NCBI GenBank assembly: GCA_902558895.1
Contig: CACEFS010000008.1
Location: 1-45,502 of the forward strand
DNA: 45,502 nt
Source of the DNA: an uncultured Prochlorococcus sp.
GTDB lineage: Bacteria > Cyanobacteriota > Cyanobacteriia > PCC-6307 > Cyanobiaceae
Reading direction: 5' to 3'
In this document: positions 25,768 through 34,405 of the stretch, one piece after another
Layout of the letters: the number at the start of each line of letters is the position of its first letter
Position numbering within the stretch: the stretch's first letter is position 1
Made by a program: the position numbers and the translations under genes
Notes under the pieces: generated by a model
Told to the model about the DNA's origin: nothing
The model's input: the letters and a program-made list of their open reading frames with translations, nothing else
Database searches by the model: none

Positions 25768-25986
25768 ATGAAATCCATTGACGAACACATCCAAAAAGAT
25801 CAATCGGAAATCGAATCTGCAAAAGCAGAGGGCAATCTTCCAAAGGTCAGACATTTAACTGAAGAGTTAAAAGATCTCGAAGAATATAAGGATCATCATC
25901 CAGAAGATAAACATGACCCTAACGCTTTGGAATTATTTTGTGACGCCAACCCAGATGAACCAGAATGTCTTGTTTATGATGATTAA
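25768..25986 (+). CDS. cp12: CP12 family Calvin-cycle regulator
   Basis: A 72-residue, highly charged and largely disordered protein. The C-terminal module ALELFCDANPDEPECLVYDD (53-72) is the CP12 signature, with the Cys pair that forms the redox-sensitive loop binding GAPDH. CP12 links GAPDH and phosphoribulokinase into an inactive complex in the dark, switching off carbon fixation. The N-terminal half has no cysteine, so the N-terminal Cys pair of classical CP12 is absent; a charged helix, VRHLTEELKDLEEYK, stands where AWDxVEEL would be. A bidirectional terminator follows. Confidence 0.9.
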   Translation: MKSIDEHIQKDQSEIESAKAEGNLPKVRHLTEELKDLEEYKDHHPEDKHDPNALELFCDANPDEPECLVYDD

Positions 25987-26010
25987 GTTTTCTTAATTAC
26001 TAGATAGTGA

Positions 26011-26039
26011 AAAAAAAGGGCTTTTTGAGCCCTTTTTTT
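26011..26039. terminator. Bidirectional terminator between cp12 and the 60-residue gene
   Basis: An A-run, the stem AAAAGGGCT/AGCCCTTTT with loop TTTTG and a T-run form a near-perfect inverted repeat. The two converging genes end 24 bases before and 16 bases after it, so it can serve both strands. Confidence 0.88.
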
Positions 26040-26054
26040 AGTTCTTGAATTCTT

Positions 26055-26237
26055 TTAGTAATCCATATTAAAATCTGATGGGCTACCTGTCAGAGAACAT
26101 ACCACCGACTCTTCACTTTTCATTTCCTTAACTTCTACAATTGGTCTTCCCATTTTCTTAAGAACCTCAATATCTTGAATGGTTTGACATCTAGCTATTA
26201 TTTTTCCTTGTTTATCAAAACAACTGTAGAAATTCAT
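26055..26237 (-). CDS. Small hypothetical protein (60 residues)
   Basis: The frame encodes MNFYSCFDKQGKIIARCQTI followed by QDIEVLKKMGRPIVEVKEMK and a polar tail with one more cysteine. It is a compact soluble protein with three cysteines and no membrane segment. I do not recognise a family. The spacing between the bidirectional terminator and obg, and the non-random composition, support a real gene. Its 86-base upstream region separates it from the 3' end of obg. Confidence 0.65.
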   Translation of the reverse strand: MNFYSCFDKQGKIIARCQTIQDIEVLKKMGRPIVEVKEMKSEESVVCSLTGSPSDFNMDY

Positions 26238-26323
26238 ATTATGTTTAAAGAATTATCTTATTTATGGCTAATTTTCATTATTAAATCAAGTATATTTATT
26301 TACAAAAAAATTTTTAATTTAAG

Positions 26324-27307
26324 TTAGATCCTTTTCCACACTTCAGAAAGCAGTGAGGATAAACCTTTTTTTAAAGATGAAGAAATAACTAAAACTTTCT
26401 TTTTTGATAAATCTTCTAACTTTTTTATAATTATTTTCAAATAATCATCATCTACCAGCTCCATTTTATTTAACACTATTATCCTCTCTTTATCTAAAAG
26501 ACCTTTCCCATACTGTTTTAATTCCTGCTCAATAATCTCAAAATCATGTAAAGGATTTTCTGCAATTGCATCAATTAAGTGAACAAGTATCTTCGTTCTC
26601 TGGATGTGCCTTAAAAAATCATGCCCTAAGCCTACTCCATTAGCTGCACCTGATATTAATCCAGGAATATCCGCAAAAAGGCAACCATTCCCGTCCATTT
26701 TTCTTACTACACCTAAGTTAGGTATTAGAGTCGTGAATGGATAATTTGCGATTTTTGGACGGGCAGATGATACAACGGAAATCAAAGTACTTTTTCCAGC
26801 ATTTGGAAGGCCAATAATCCCAACCTCTGCAAGAAGTTTTAGTTCTAATTGAACCTCCCATATCTCACCATCTTTTCCTTCAGTGAATGATTCTGGGGCT
26901 CTATTTTGATTACTTAAATAGTAAGCATTACCATGTCCACCTCTTCCTCCAATGGCGATGGTTAAACTCTGCTTGTCTTTAGTTAAGTCTCCTAAAATAA
27001 TGCCGGTTTTAATATCCCTTATTTCTGTACCGCAGGGAACTTTAAGGATTCTATCCTCACCTGAAGCACCTGATCTCTTATTAGGACCTCCTTTGAATCC
27101 ATCTTCAGCAATTATTTCACGTTTGAATTTGAAATCTAATAATGTTTGAAGATTATTATCAGCCATTAAAATAACTGAACCCCCTCTGCCTCCATTTCCC
27201 CCCGATGGTCCTCCAGCAGGAACAAACTTTTCTCTTCTAAATGAAACTATTCCATTTCCACCTTTTCCAGCTTTAAGAATAATGTTTGCTTGATCAATAA
27301 ATTGCAC
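26324..27307 (-). CDS. obgE: Obg/CgtA GTPase
   Basis: A 327-residue ribosome-associated GTPase needed for 50S assembly and stress control. The glycine-rich Obg domain (about 1-157) shows [20 protein letters not shown] and [14 protein letters not shown]. The G domain has G1 GLPNAGKST (about 165-173), G2 and switch in [15 protein letters not shown]3 DIPGLI, G4 NKME and G5 SSSL. The C-terminal OCT domain of longer homologues is missing, as in other cyanobacterial forms. It lies 40 bases downstream of mutS2 on the same strand and probably shares its transcript. Confidence 0.96.
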   Translation of the reverse strand: MQFIDQANIILKAGKGGNGIVSFRREKFVPAGGPSGGNGGRGGSVILMADNNLQTLLDFKFKREIIAEDGFKGGPNKRSGASGEDRILKVPCGTEIRDIKTGIILGDLTKDKQSLTIAIGGRGGHGNAYYLSNQNRAPESFTEGKDGEIWEVQLELKLLAEVGIIGLPNAGKSTLISVVSSARPKIANYPFTTLIPNLGVVRKMDGNGCLFADIPGLISGAANGVGLGHDFLRHIQRTKILVHLIDAIAENPLHDFEIIEQELKQYGKGLLDKERIIVLNKMELVDDDYLKIIIKKLEDLSKKKVLVISSSLKKGLSSLLSEVWKRI

Positions 27308-27347
27308 TTAATACGTTTATTAAATTGTTTTCTAAGTATTTTAAATT

Positions 27348-29759
27348 TTATTTTATCCACGCAATACTGCAACCAGGTCCACCCTCGTTGTTGGCTGCAT
27401 CTTCAATCTTATCAACATAATTTAAACCTGATAACCAATTTCTTAGTCCTTTTTTTAATTTTCCTGTGCCAATTCCATGAACAATCCATAGCGGTCCATG
27501 AAATTTTCTAATTTTCTCCTCAATAATTATTTCGGCTTCATGAACCCTTAACCCTCTTACGTCAATTGTATTTTTACTTGTTCTAATTTTAGAAAAAGAA
27601 AAATCTTCTTTTGTAGACTTTATCTCAATTTTTGACCTTTGGAAATTAGGATTTTCACCGTTGATACCTTCAAAGTCATTTACAGATAATGTGCTTCTGA
27701 ATGAACCACACTTAACTTCGTAAAAACCACCCTTTTTATCTAAATCTACAATTTGTCCAGTACTATTTAGGCTTTTAATTTTTACAAAATCGCCTACCTG
27801 AGGATTCCATGATATTGGCTTTTCAAATTTTTTTTGAGTTAAATGTTCCTTCTCAATTTCTTTTAATCTTTTTCCAATAATTCTCGTATCCTCCCCATTA
27901 ACATTTTTATCTCTTAATTTTTTAATCAAATCTATTACCTCTTGTTTAGCGGATACAATATGTTTTGATAATTTAGACCTTTCAATTTCCTGGATTTTTT
28001 CAGCATTTATTTTTTGATATTCATAATTTCTCTTCAGTTCATCATGTAATATTTCAGTCCTTGCAATCAGTTCTGCAGCCTCTTCTGCAGAATTTTGTTG
28101 TTTAATCCTCTCTTTCTCAAGTCCTTTAATAATATTGTTAATGTTATCAACTTCTTTTGGCTTTAAATAATTTGCAGCTTCATTGAGTATGCTTTCACTG
28201 AGACCAATTCTCTTTGAGATTGATAAAGCATTACTTCTCCCAGGGATACCCCAGTTGAGTGTATATTTTGGCTTCAAAGAATCCTCATCAAAGGCAACTG
28301 ATACGTTTTCAAATCTTGAGTCATTATATTTTAGAGCCTTAATATCTCCATAATGTGTAGTTGCTAAAGTGATATCAGATTTATTTGCAAATTCTTTTAA
28401 TAAAGCCATCGCAAGAGCGCTTCCTTCAAGAGGATCTGTGCCTGATCCAATCTCATCTAACAAAACAACTGATAATCCTTTCTTATTATCAAGTGAATCT
28501 AATATCCCTTTTATACGGGATATATGCCCACTGAAAGTAGATAAATTTTCTTCTAATGATTGATTATCTCCTATATCCACATATATATTTGGACAAAAAG
28601 GGATTATAGGATTATTAGTTGAGGGTATCAACAATCCTGCTCTAGCCATAAGTAAAGACAACCCCAAACCTTTTAACGCTGCCGTTTTACCTCCAGTATT
28701 TGGACCTGTAATAGCTATAACCTTAATATTTCTATTTATATGAAAATCGACAGCAACAGGGGGGAGCGCTCCTTTTTTCTTATGTTCCCAAGTCAATAAC
28801 GGATGAGAAAAACCAATTAAAGAAACAATAGGATTTTTCTCAAAGGTAGGAGTTTTGCCTCCAATCCATTTCGAATATCTTGAACGAGTTAGAGCATTTT
28901 CTAATCTCAATAAAATGGATGCCATTTCAATAAGATTTTCTGAATTATCACTAACAATTTGGGACCATTTCTTAAGTAATTTAAACTCTTCTGCTGTAAT
29001 CCTAGCCTCTAAAGAAGCAATCTTATTACCTTTAGTTACTACACTATCAGGCTCGAAATATACTGTATTTCCTGAAGATGAAGAGTCATGAATTATGCCT
29101 TTAAATTTGTCTACATAATTCACTTTCGCTGCTAAAACCGGTCTTCCATATCGATCTCCAATAGTAGTATCTTGCAAATAAGCTAAATTCTTTTGAATAA
29201 ATTTCTCAACTAATATTTTTCTTTCAATTTTCTTAGATAATAATTCTTTTCTAAGAATAGATAGTTCATTACTAGCATCGTCTGAAATCCTTCCATTTGA
29301 TTCAATGCCTTTTTTAAAAATCGTTTCGATATTCTGATAGTCAATTAAATTTTTTGTAATTGATGAAATATAAGGCCTTTGTTCAAAATCTGATAAGATT
29401 TTTTTTAAATTTCTTGCTGCAGCAATCGTTTTCGCTATTTCTAACAATTCAGAAGATGAAATTACACCTCCCTTAAAACAAATTTCAATATTTCTACTAA
29501 TATCAAAAACACCAGAAAAACTAATTGATTTATCTAAATTATTTTCTAACTCATTTATTTCAACAGTTTCATTCAAAAGTCTTTTGGATACTTCGTATTC
29601 TGTAGGAATACCAAAACTTAAAATTGCTCGTTTACCCATTTCCGTTGATGCGAATGAAGATAAATGCGTTTTTAATGAATCCCACTCTAAAAGACTTATA
29701 GATTCTTCTTCTAAGGTATTCTCTGAATATGATTTTTTAGAATAACTTTTCTCTTGCAT
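27348..29759 (-). CDS. mutS2: MutS2 family ATPase / Smr endonuclease
   Basis: An 803-residue protein from ATG at 29759; a TTG at 29777 would overlap the preceding stop and add six residues. It has a MutS-like core with Walker A GPNTGGKTAALKG (about 335-347), Walker B VVLLDEIGSGTDP and the signature TLATTHYGDIKALKY. A long coiled coil follows (about 510-600). The C-terminal Smr domain (about 725-803) shows DVRGLRVHEAE and HGIGTGKLKKGLRNWL. MutS2 acts in recombination suppression or ribosome rescue rather than in mismatch repair; which applies here is unknown. It is adjacent to the VOC gene and upstream of obg on the same strand. Confidence 0.94.
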   Translation of the reverse strand: MQEKSYSKKSYSENTLEEESISLLEWDSLKTHLSSFASTEMGKRAILSFGIPTEYEVSKRLLNETVEINELENNLDKSISFSGVFDISRNIEICFKGGVISSSELLEIAKTIAAARNLKKILSDFEQRPYISSITKNLIDYQNIETIFKKGIESNGRISDDASNELSILRKELLSKKIERKILVEKFIQKNLAYLQDTTIGDRYGRPVLAAKVNYVDKFKGIIHDSSSSGNTVYFEPDSVVTKGNKIASLEARITAEEFKLLKKWSQIVSDNSENLIEMASILLRLENALTRSRYSKWIGGKTPTFEKNPIVSLIGFSHPLLTWEHKKKGALPPVAVDFHINRNIKVIAITGPNTGGKTAALKGLGLSLLMARAGLLIPSTNNPIIPFCPNIYVDIGDNQSLEENLSTFSGHISRIKGILDSLDNKKGLSVVLLDEIGSGTDPLEGSALAMALLKEFANKSDITLATTHYGDIKALKYNDSRFENVSVAFDEDSLKPKYTLNWGIPGRSNALSISKRIGLSESILNEAANYLKPKEVDNINNIIKGLEKERIKQQNSAEEAAELIARTEILHDELKRNYEYQKINAEKIQEIERSKLSKHIVSAKQEVIDLIKKLRDKNVNGEDTRIIGKRLKEIEKEHLTQKKFEKPISWNPQVGDFVKIKSLNSTGQIVDLDKKGGFYEVKCGSFRSTLSVNDFEGINGENPNFQRSKIEIKSTKEDFSFSKIRTSKNTIDVRGLRVHEAEIIIEEKIRKFHGPLWIVHGIGTGKLKKGLRNWLSGLNYVDKIEDAANNEGGPGCSIAWIK

Positions 29760-29773
29760 ACAAAAAAAAAGAA

Positions 29774-30160
29774 TCAAACATTCGATTGAATCCCTTCAGG
29801 AGGAACATAAAGCATCTCGAGCCAGTTTCCTTCAGTATCCTTCAAATAAAATGATGCTGTTCCGTCTCTATGTTCATGTAATGGACCAACTTTTACACCA
29901 GAGTTCTTTAAATCATTTTGAATATTTTCCACTTCTTTTTTATTTTCAAAATGAAAAGCAAAATGTGGTCCCGCAGCTTTGTAGCTAGGTCCTAACAACG
30001 CAAGTCCATCTTTCCCTTTACCAGCTTCTAAATAAGACCAATCTTTATCGTCCCAAACTAAATTCATACCAAGCTTAATATAAAAAGATTTGGCCCTTTC
30101 GAGATTCTCTACTCTAAGTGCAATGTGACCAATCCTATTTACTTCTTGTGATAACTTCAA
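29774..30160 (-). CDS. VOC (glyoxalase/bleomycin-resistance) fold protein
   Basis: A 128-residue single-domain vicinal-oxygen-chelate protein. The first metal ligand lies in RIGHIALRVENLERAKSFY (about 10-28), and later ones in HFAFHFENKKEVEN (about 66-79) and GNWLEMLYVPPEG (about 112-124), where Glu is the usual last ligand. Two beta-alpha-beta-beta-beta units are evident. It could be a glyoxalase I-like lyase or a dioxygenase relative; the substrate cannot be read from sequence. Its stop is separated by only 14 bases from the mutS2 ATG. Confidence 0.85.
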   Translation of the reverse strand: MKLSQEVNRIGHIALRVENLERAKSFYIKLGMNLVWDDKDWSYLEAGKGKDGLALLGPSYKAAGPHFAFHFENKKEVENIQNDLKNSGVKVGPLHEHRDGTASFYLKDTEGNWLEMLYVPPEGIQSNV

Positions 30161-30221
30161 AACAAAGCATTAATACATTATTAATCTAAGAATAAACCAA
30201 ATTTTTGTTAATAATGAGTTT

Positions 30222-31223
30222 TTAATTTTCCTGCAACCATTGAGATGCATCACATGCATGATAAGTGAGTATCAGTTTTGCTCCTGCTCTTTTGAAACTA
30301 AGCAACGTTTCTAACACAATATCTTTTTCATTAATCCAGTTTTTCATGGCAGCGGACTTTACCATGGAGTACTCCCCACTAACATTATATGCAGCTATGG
30401 GCTTATTTGAAAATGTACTTAGTCTATAAACAATATCCAAATATGAAATTCCTGGTTTTACCATCAAAATATCAGCTCCCTCATACTGATCCAATGCAGA
30501 TTCAATTAAAGCCTCTTTTGAATTGGCAGGGTCCATTTGATATGTAGACTTATTGTCTGGAATTATTTTCTTATTATTTTCTCTAGGAGCCGAATCTAAA
30601 GCAGTTCTGAACGGACCGTAATAAGCAGATGAATATTTTGCTGTATAACTAATAATACCTACATCACTAAATCCTTTACTATCAAGAGCAGTCCTAATTG
30701 CTCCAACTCTCCCATCCATCATATCACTAGGGCCAATAAAATCTGCTCCAGCTCCAGCTTGAGTTAAAGCTTGTTTTTTTAAAATTTCAATCGTTTCATC
30801 ATTTAATATTTTTCCAGTTTCATCAACTAATCCATCATGACCATCACAAGAGTATGGGTCCAAGGCAACATCTGTCATTATTGCCATTTCTGGAATCTCT
30901 TTTTTTAATATTCGAATAGCTTTAGGAATTAAACCGTCTTCATTAAAACACTCTGCTCCATCTTCAGTTTTTAAGCTATCGATTATTTTTGGAAAAAGAA
31001 CAATACACCTTATTCCCAAATCCCATGCCCTAGTGACCTCCTTTATCAAGCCATTCATATCCCATCTAAAAGTTCCTGGCATTGCCGAAATTTCCTCTTT
31101 AAAATCTTTTTCATGAATAAATAATGGATATATAAAGTCCGAGGCTTTTAGATGGTTTTCTCTTACCATTTCTCTGATTGCCTCAGACCTTCTTAATCTT
31201 CTTGGACGAATAATAGAATTCAT
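30222..31223 (-). CDS. hemB: Porphobilinogen synthase (delta-aminolevulinate dehydratase)
   Basis: A 333-residue enzyme that condenses two aminolevulinates into porphobilinogen for chlorophyll and heme. The two active-site lysines are in YTAKYSSAYYGPF (about 194-206) and ADILMVKPGISYLDI (about 248-262). The metal region DVALDPYSCDGHDG has one Cys only, so this is the Mg-type and not the three-Cys Zn-type enzyme. LRRSEAIREMVRENHL at the N-terminus is typical. It is divergent from bicA, with a 223-base region between them. Confidence 0.96.
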   Translation of the reverse strand: MNSIIRPRRLRRSEAIREMVRENHLKASDFIYPLFIHEKDFKEEISAMPGTFRWDMNGLIKEVTRAWDLGIRCIVLFPKIIDSLKTEDGAECFNEDGLIPKAIRILKKEIPEMAIMTDVALDPYSCDGHDGLVDETGKILNDETIEILKKQALTQAGAGADFIGPSDMMDGRVGAIRTALDSKGFSDVGIISYTAKYSSAYYGPFRTALDSAPRENNKKIIPDNKSTYQMDPANSKEALIESALDQYEGADILMVKPGISYLDIVYRLSTFSNKPIAAYNVSGEYSMVKSAAMKNWINEKDIVLETLLSFKRAGAKLILTYHACDASQWLQEN

Positions 31224-31330
31224 TTGAATATTATTTAAATTAAAAAATATTTATCTAATACATTAATCTCTCACCTCACACTTAAATCAATCAGAGACTC
31301 CTTTTGTTCAGGAAAATTAACTAAAATTTA

Positions 31331-31343
31331 TCTCAAAAAGAGA
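31331..31343. repeat. Inverted repeat in the hemB-bicA divergent region
   Basis: TCTC-AAAAA-GAGA is a perfect inverted repeat, extended imperfectly by TTTA on the left and AAAA on the right. Its symmetry and place upstream of a bicarbonate-uptake operon recall operators of LysR-type carbon regulators (CmpR/NdhR), but it is short and AT-rich. The rest of the 223-base region holds no recognisable gene. Confidence 0.3.
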
Positions 31344-31433
31344 AAAAAAGTTACAAAAATATTTTGCACAAACTTCATTTTTCACAAATTTACGTCATTA
31401 AGAGATAATATTTTCTAGTTAAGTATTTATTTT

Positions 31434-31439
31434 AAGGAG
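31434..31439 (+). promoter_or_regulatory. Shine-Dalgarno AAGGAG fixing the TTG start of bicA
   Basis: AAGGAG followed by a 7-base spacer leads to TTG at 31447. Strong Shine-Dalgarno sites are uncommon in this window, so this one supports the TTG start. Confidence 0.75.
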
Positions 31440-31446
31440 AGCATCT

Positions 31447-33099
31447 TTGAAAATAATTAATGGATTTCATCTAAAAAATGTAAGAGGCGATATTCTTGGA
31501 GGCATCACAGCCGCAGTGGTTGCTTTACCTCTTGCTCTTGCTTTTGGTAACGCTGCGTTAGGACCTGGCGGAGCAATTTATGGACTATATGGAGCAGTAG
31601 TAGTTGGTTTTTTAGCAGCGTTATTCGGGGGAACACCTGCTCAAGTTAGTGGACCTACCGGTCCCATGAGCGTAACTGTTGCAGGTGTAGTAGCAGGCTT
31701 AGCAGCGGTAGGGGTTCCAAGAGATCTTTCTGCAGGACAAATTTTACCTTTAGTTATGGCAGCGGTTGTCATTGGCGGCTTACTGCAAATATTATTCGGA
31801 ATTTTAAAATTAGGTAAATACATTACTTTAGTTCCATATTCTGTTGTTTCGGGATTTATGTCTGGTATTGGAGTAATAATCATTGCGCTTCAGATTGGAC
31901 CACTACTTGGAATTAGCACTCGGGGTGGAGTAGTCGAATCTTTAACTACTGTATTTTCAAATTTCCAGCCAAATGGTGCTGCTATTGGAGTAGCAATAAT
32001 GACACTAGGTATAGTATTTCTTACTCCTAGAAAAATAAGTCAGTGGGTTCCTTCTCCTCTCTTGGCACTATTGATAGTTACCCCAATATCAATATTAATT
32101 TTTGGGGATGGGGCTATTGATAGAATTGGAGAAATTCCAAGGGGGGTTCCATCTTTAAATTTCCCAAGTTTTAATCAATATTTCCCAATTATTTTTAAAG
32201 CAGGATTAGTCCTAGCAGTACTTGGCGCAATTGATTCCTTACTGACATCTCTAGTAGCAGACAATATCTCTCAAACAAAACATAATTCTGATAGAGAACT
32301 TATTGGTCAAGGCATAGGAAATGCAGTTGCAGGTCTGTTTTCAGGTTTACCCGGAGCAGGAGCGACCATGAGAACAGTAATAAATGTTAAATCTGGAGGA
32401 TCAACTCCCATTTCTGGTATGGTTCACTCGATTGTGTTGTTGATAGTTTTAGTTGGCGCAGGACCCTTAGCTGAACAAATACCAACTGCATTGCTTGCAG
32501 GAATTCTTATAAAAGTTGGTCTCGACATTATTGATTGGGGATTCTTGAGGAGAGCTCACAAATTATCTTTAAAAACTTCAGTTGTAATGTACGGTGTACT
32601 CCTAATGACTGTTTTTTGGGATTTAATTTGGGCAGTTTTAGTCGGTGTATTCATAGCGAATATGCTCACTATTGATTCTATAACTCAAACTCAACTAGAG
32701 GGTATGGATGAGGACAATCCTTTATCAAATGATGATCAAGCTAAAAGTGCATTGCCTGCTGATGAAAAAGCACTATTAGATAGATGTTCAGGAGAAGTAA
32801 TGTTATTTAGACTTAAAGGACCACTTAGTTTTGGAGCAGCTAAAGGTATATCTGAGAGAATGATGTTAGTTAGAAACTACAAGGTTTTGATATTAGATAT
32901 CACTGATGTACCAAGACTTGGAGTGACAGCGACTCTCGCGATAGAGGACATGATGCAGGAAGCAAAAAATAATTCCAGAAAAGCATTTGTTGCTGGGGCA
33001 AATGAAAAAGTAAAAGATAGATTAGCTAAGTTTGGAGTTGAAGGCATTATTGAAACTAGAAAAGAAGCTTTAGAAACCGCGTTAAATGAAATAGGCTAA
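31447..33099 (+). CDS. bicA: SulP family bicarbonate transporter BicA
   Basis: A 550-residue SLC26/SulP transporter with about 12-14 membrane helices over residues 15-415 and a C-terminal STAS domain (about 445-550: GEVMLFRLKGPLSFGAAKGI, LILDITDVPRLGVTATLAIE). Conserved SulP stretches are GGITAAVVALPLALAFG, FGGTPAQVSGPTGPMSV and GIGNAVAGLFSGLPGAGATM. Membership of a cluster with sbtA and sbtB argues for Na-dependent bicarbonate uptake and not sulfate uptake, though sequence alone does not exclude sulfate. The start is TTG with a strong ribosome site. sbtA follows 6 bases later. Confidence 0.88.
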   Translation: MKIINGFHLKNVRGDILGGITAAVVALPLALAFGNAALGPGGAIYGLYGAVVVGFLAALFGGTPAQVSGPTGPMSVTVAGVVAGLAAVGVPRDLSAGQILPLVMAAVVIGGLLQILFGILKLGKYITLVPYSVVSGFMSGIGVIIIALQIGPLLGISTRGGVVESLTTVFSNFQPNGAAIGVAIMTLGIVFLTPRKISQWVPSPLLALLIVTPISILIFGDGAIDRIGEIPRGVPSLNFPSFNQYFPIIFKAGLVLAVLGAIDSLLTSLVADNISQTKHNSDRELIGQGIGNAVAGLFSGLPGAGATMRTVINVKSGGSTPISGMVHSIVLLIVLVGAGPLAEQIPTALLAGILIKVGLDIIDWGFLRRAHKLSLKTSVVMYGVLLMTVFWDLIWAVLVGVFIANMLTIDSITQTQLEGMDEDNPLSNDDQAKSALPADEKALLDRCSGEVMLFRLKGPLSFGAAKGISERMMLVRNYKVLILDITDVPRLGVTATLAIEDMMQEAKNNSRKAFVAGANEKVKDRLAKFGVEGIIETRKEALETALNEIG

Positions 33100-33105
33100 T
33101 AATTT

Positions 33106-34110
33106 ATGGAAATAAATCCAATACTGCAAAATGTATTAGCCCCGCCAGTTCTTTTCTTTTTGATTGGAGCAATATCAGTACTCTTTAAATCTGATTTAGA
33201 AATACCAGCTCCATTACCTAAACTCTTCTCCTTATATCTGCTACTCGCTATTGGGTTTAAAGGAGGTATAGAGATACAGAAAAGTGGTTTTACAGATCAA
33301 GTATTGCCTACTTTAAGCGCTGCAATACTAATGTCATTAGTAATCCCCCTGATTGGATTTTTAATTTTAAGATTTAAATTTGATGTCTTTAATTCAGCCG
33401 CAATAGCAGCCGCATACGGTTCAATTAGTGCTGTTACATTTATTTCTGCAGAAAGTTTTTTGGAAAGTCAAAAAATAGCTTTTGATGGATTTATGGTTGG
33501 CGCCTTAGCTTTAATGGAATCTCCTGCAATAATTGTTGGATTATTACTTGTAAAATTTGCAGCTCCCAAAAATAGACCAAAATCAAGAAAAATGCATTTA
33601 AGCGCAATATTACACGAATCACTTTTGAATGGATCAGTTTATTTATTGCTCTCAAGCTTAGTTGTAGGATTTCTCACTGCTTCCAGTAATCCCTCAGGGA
33701 TTGCTAAAATGGAGCCTTTTACTGGACAATTATTCTATGGAGCAGAATGCTTCTTCTTGCTAGATATGGGAATAGTTGCTGCTCAAAGATTACCGAGACT
33801 GAAGAATGCGGGTTCATTCTTGATTGGATTTGCCATTTTTATGCCTTTGTTTAACGCATTTATTGGTGTTTTCGTTGCAAGATTTTTATCTTTAGGACCT
33901 GGCAACGCACTTTTATTTGTGGTTTTATGTGCTAGCGCATCTTATTTAGCAGTACCAGCAGCGATGAGGATGACAGTTCCAGAAGCTAAATCTAGTTATT
34001 ATATTTCAACTACACTAGGTCTAACTTTCCCATTCAATATAGTTCTTGGCATTCCAATATATATGAGTTTAGTAAATACAATTATCCCATTGTCCCCCTT
34101 ATTAAAATGA
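33106..34110 (+). CDS. sbtA: Sodium-dependent bicarbonate transporter SbtA
   Basis: A 334-residue membrane protein with about ten helices, of the SbtA (DUF897) family, which takes up bicarbonate at high affinity for the carboxysome-based CO2-concentrating mechanism. Telling stretches are AIGFKGGIEIQKSGF (about 46-60), AAIAAAYGSISAVTFISAE (about 99-117) and ESPAIIVGLLL. A second-repeat counterpart is LDMGIVAAQRLPRL with ASASYLAVPAAMRM. It is shorter than the 374-residue Synechocystis protein, mainly in the cytoplasmic loop. It overlaps sbtB by 4 bases (ATGA), so the two are translationally coupled. Confidence 0.92.
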   Translation: MEINPILQNVLAPPVLFFLIGAISVLFKSDLEIPAPLPKLFSLYLLLAIGFKGGIEIQKSGFTDQVLPTLSAAILMSLVIPLIGFLILRFKFDVFNSAAIAAAYGSISAVTFISAESFLESQKIAFDGFMVGALALMESPAIIVGLLLVKFAAPKNRPKSRKMHLSAILHESLLNGSVYLLLSSLVVGFLTASSNPSGIAKMEPFTGQLFYGAECFFLLDMGIVAAQRLPRLKNAGSFLIGFAIFMPLFNAFIGVFVARFLSLGPGNALLFVVLCASASYLAVPAAMRMTVPEAKSSYYISTTLGLTFPFNIVLGIPIYMSLVNTIIPLSPLLK

Positions 34111-34388
34111 AAAGATTAGACTTGATATTTAGTGAAAGAGAACTGGATGCAATAATTAAAACCTTAGAAAAAGCTAATGTTCCTGGATATACAGTTATGA
34201 AACACGCCACTGGCAGAGGGCCAGAAAGAGTTGTTACTGAAGATATGGAATTTACAGGACTAGGAGCAAATGCTCATGTAATTGTTTTTTGTGAGCAAGA
34301 ATTAATAGATAAAATGAGAGATAACATTAGGGACGACTTAAGCTACTATGGAGGAGTCGCTTATATTTCTGAAGCAACACCCCTTTAA
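34107..34388 (+). CDS. sbtB: PII-like regulator SbtB
   Basis: A 93-residue PII-like protein that binds adenine nucleotides and controls SbtA. The family pattern is visible in RLDLIFSERELDAIIKTLEK (about 3-22), NVPGYTVMKHATGRGPE (about 24-40, T-loop base), LGANAHVIVFCEQELIDKM and the C-terminal YGGVAYISEATPL. The C-terminal CGPxGC extension of longer SbtB proteins, which carries a redox-sensitive disulfide, is absent; the protein ends shortly after the YISE strand. Its start overlaps the sbtA stop by 4 bases. It converges on the flavoprotein gene with a 17-base gap. Confidence 0.92.
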   Translation: MKRLDLIFSERELDAIIKTLEKANVPGYTVMKHATGRGPERVVTEDMEFTGLGANAHVIVFCEQELIDKMRDNIRDDLSYYGGVAYISEATPL

Positions 34389-34405
34389 ATTAAAGAAGAA
34401 ATATT

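Noticed and set aside
31265-31290. CTCACCTCACAC motif resembling part of the Yfr1 small RNA
   Set aside because: It lacks the exact unpaired ACTCCTCACAC core, the flanking stems and the terminator of Yfr1, so no small RNA is called.
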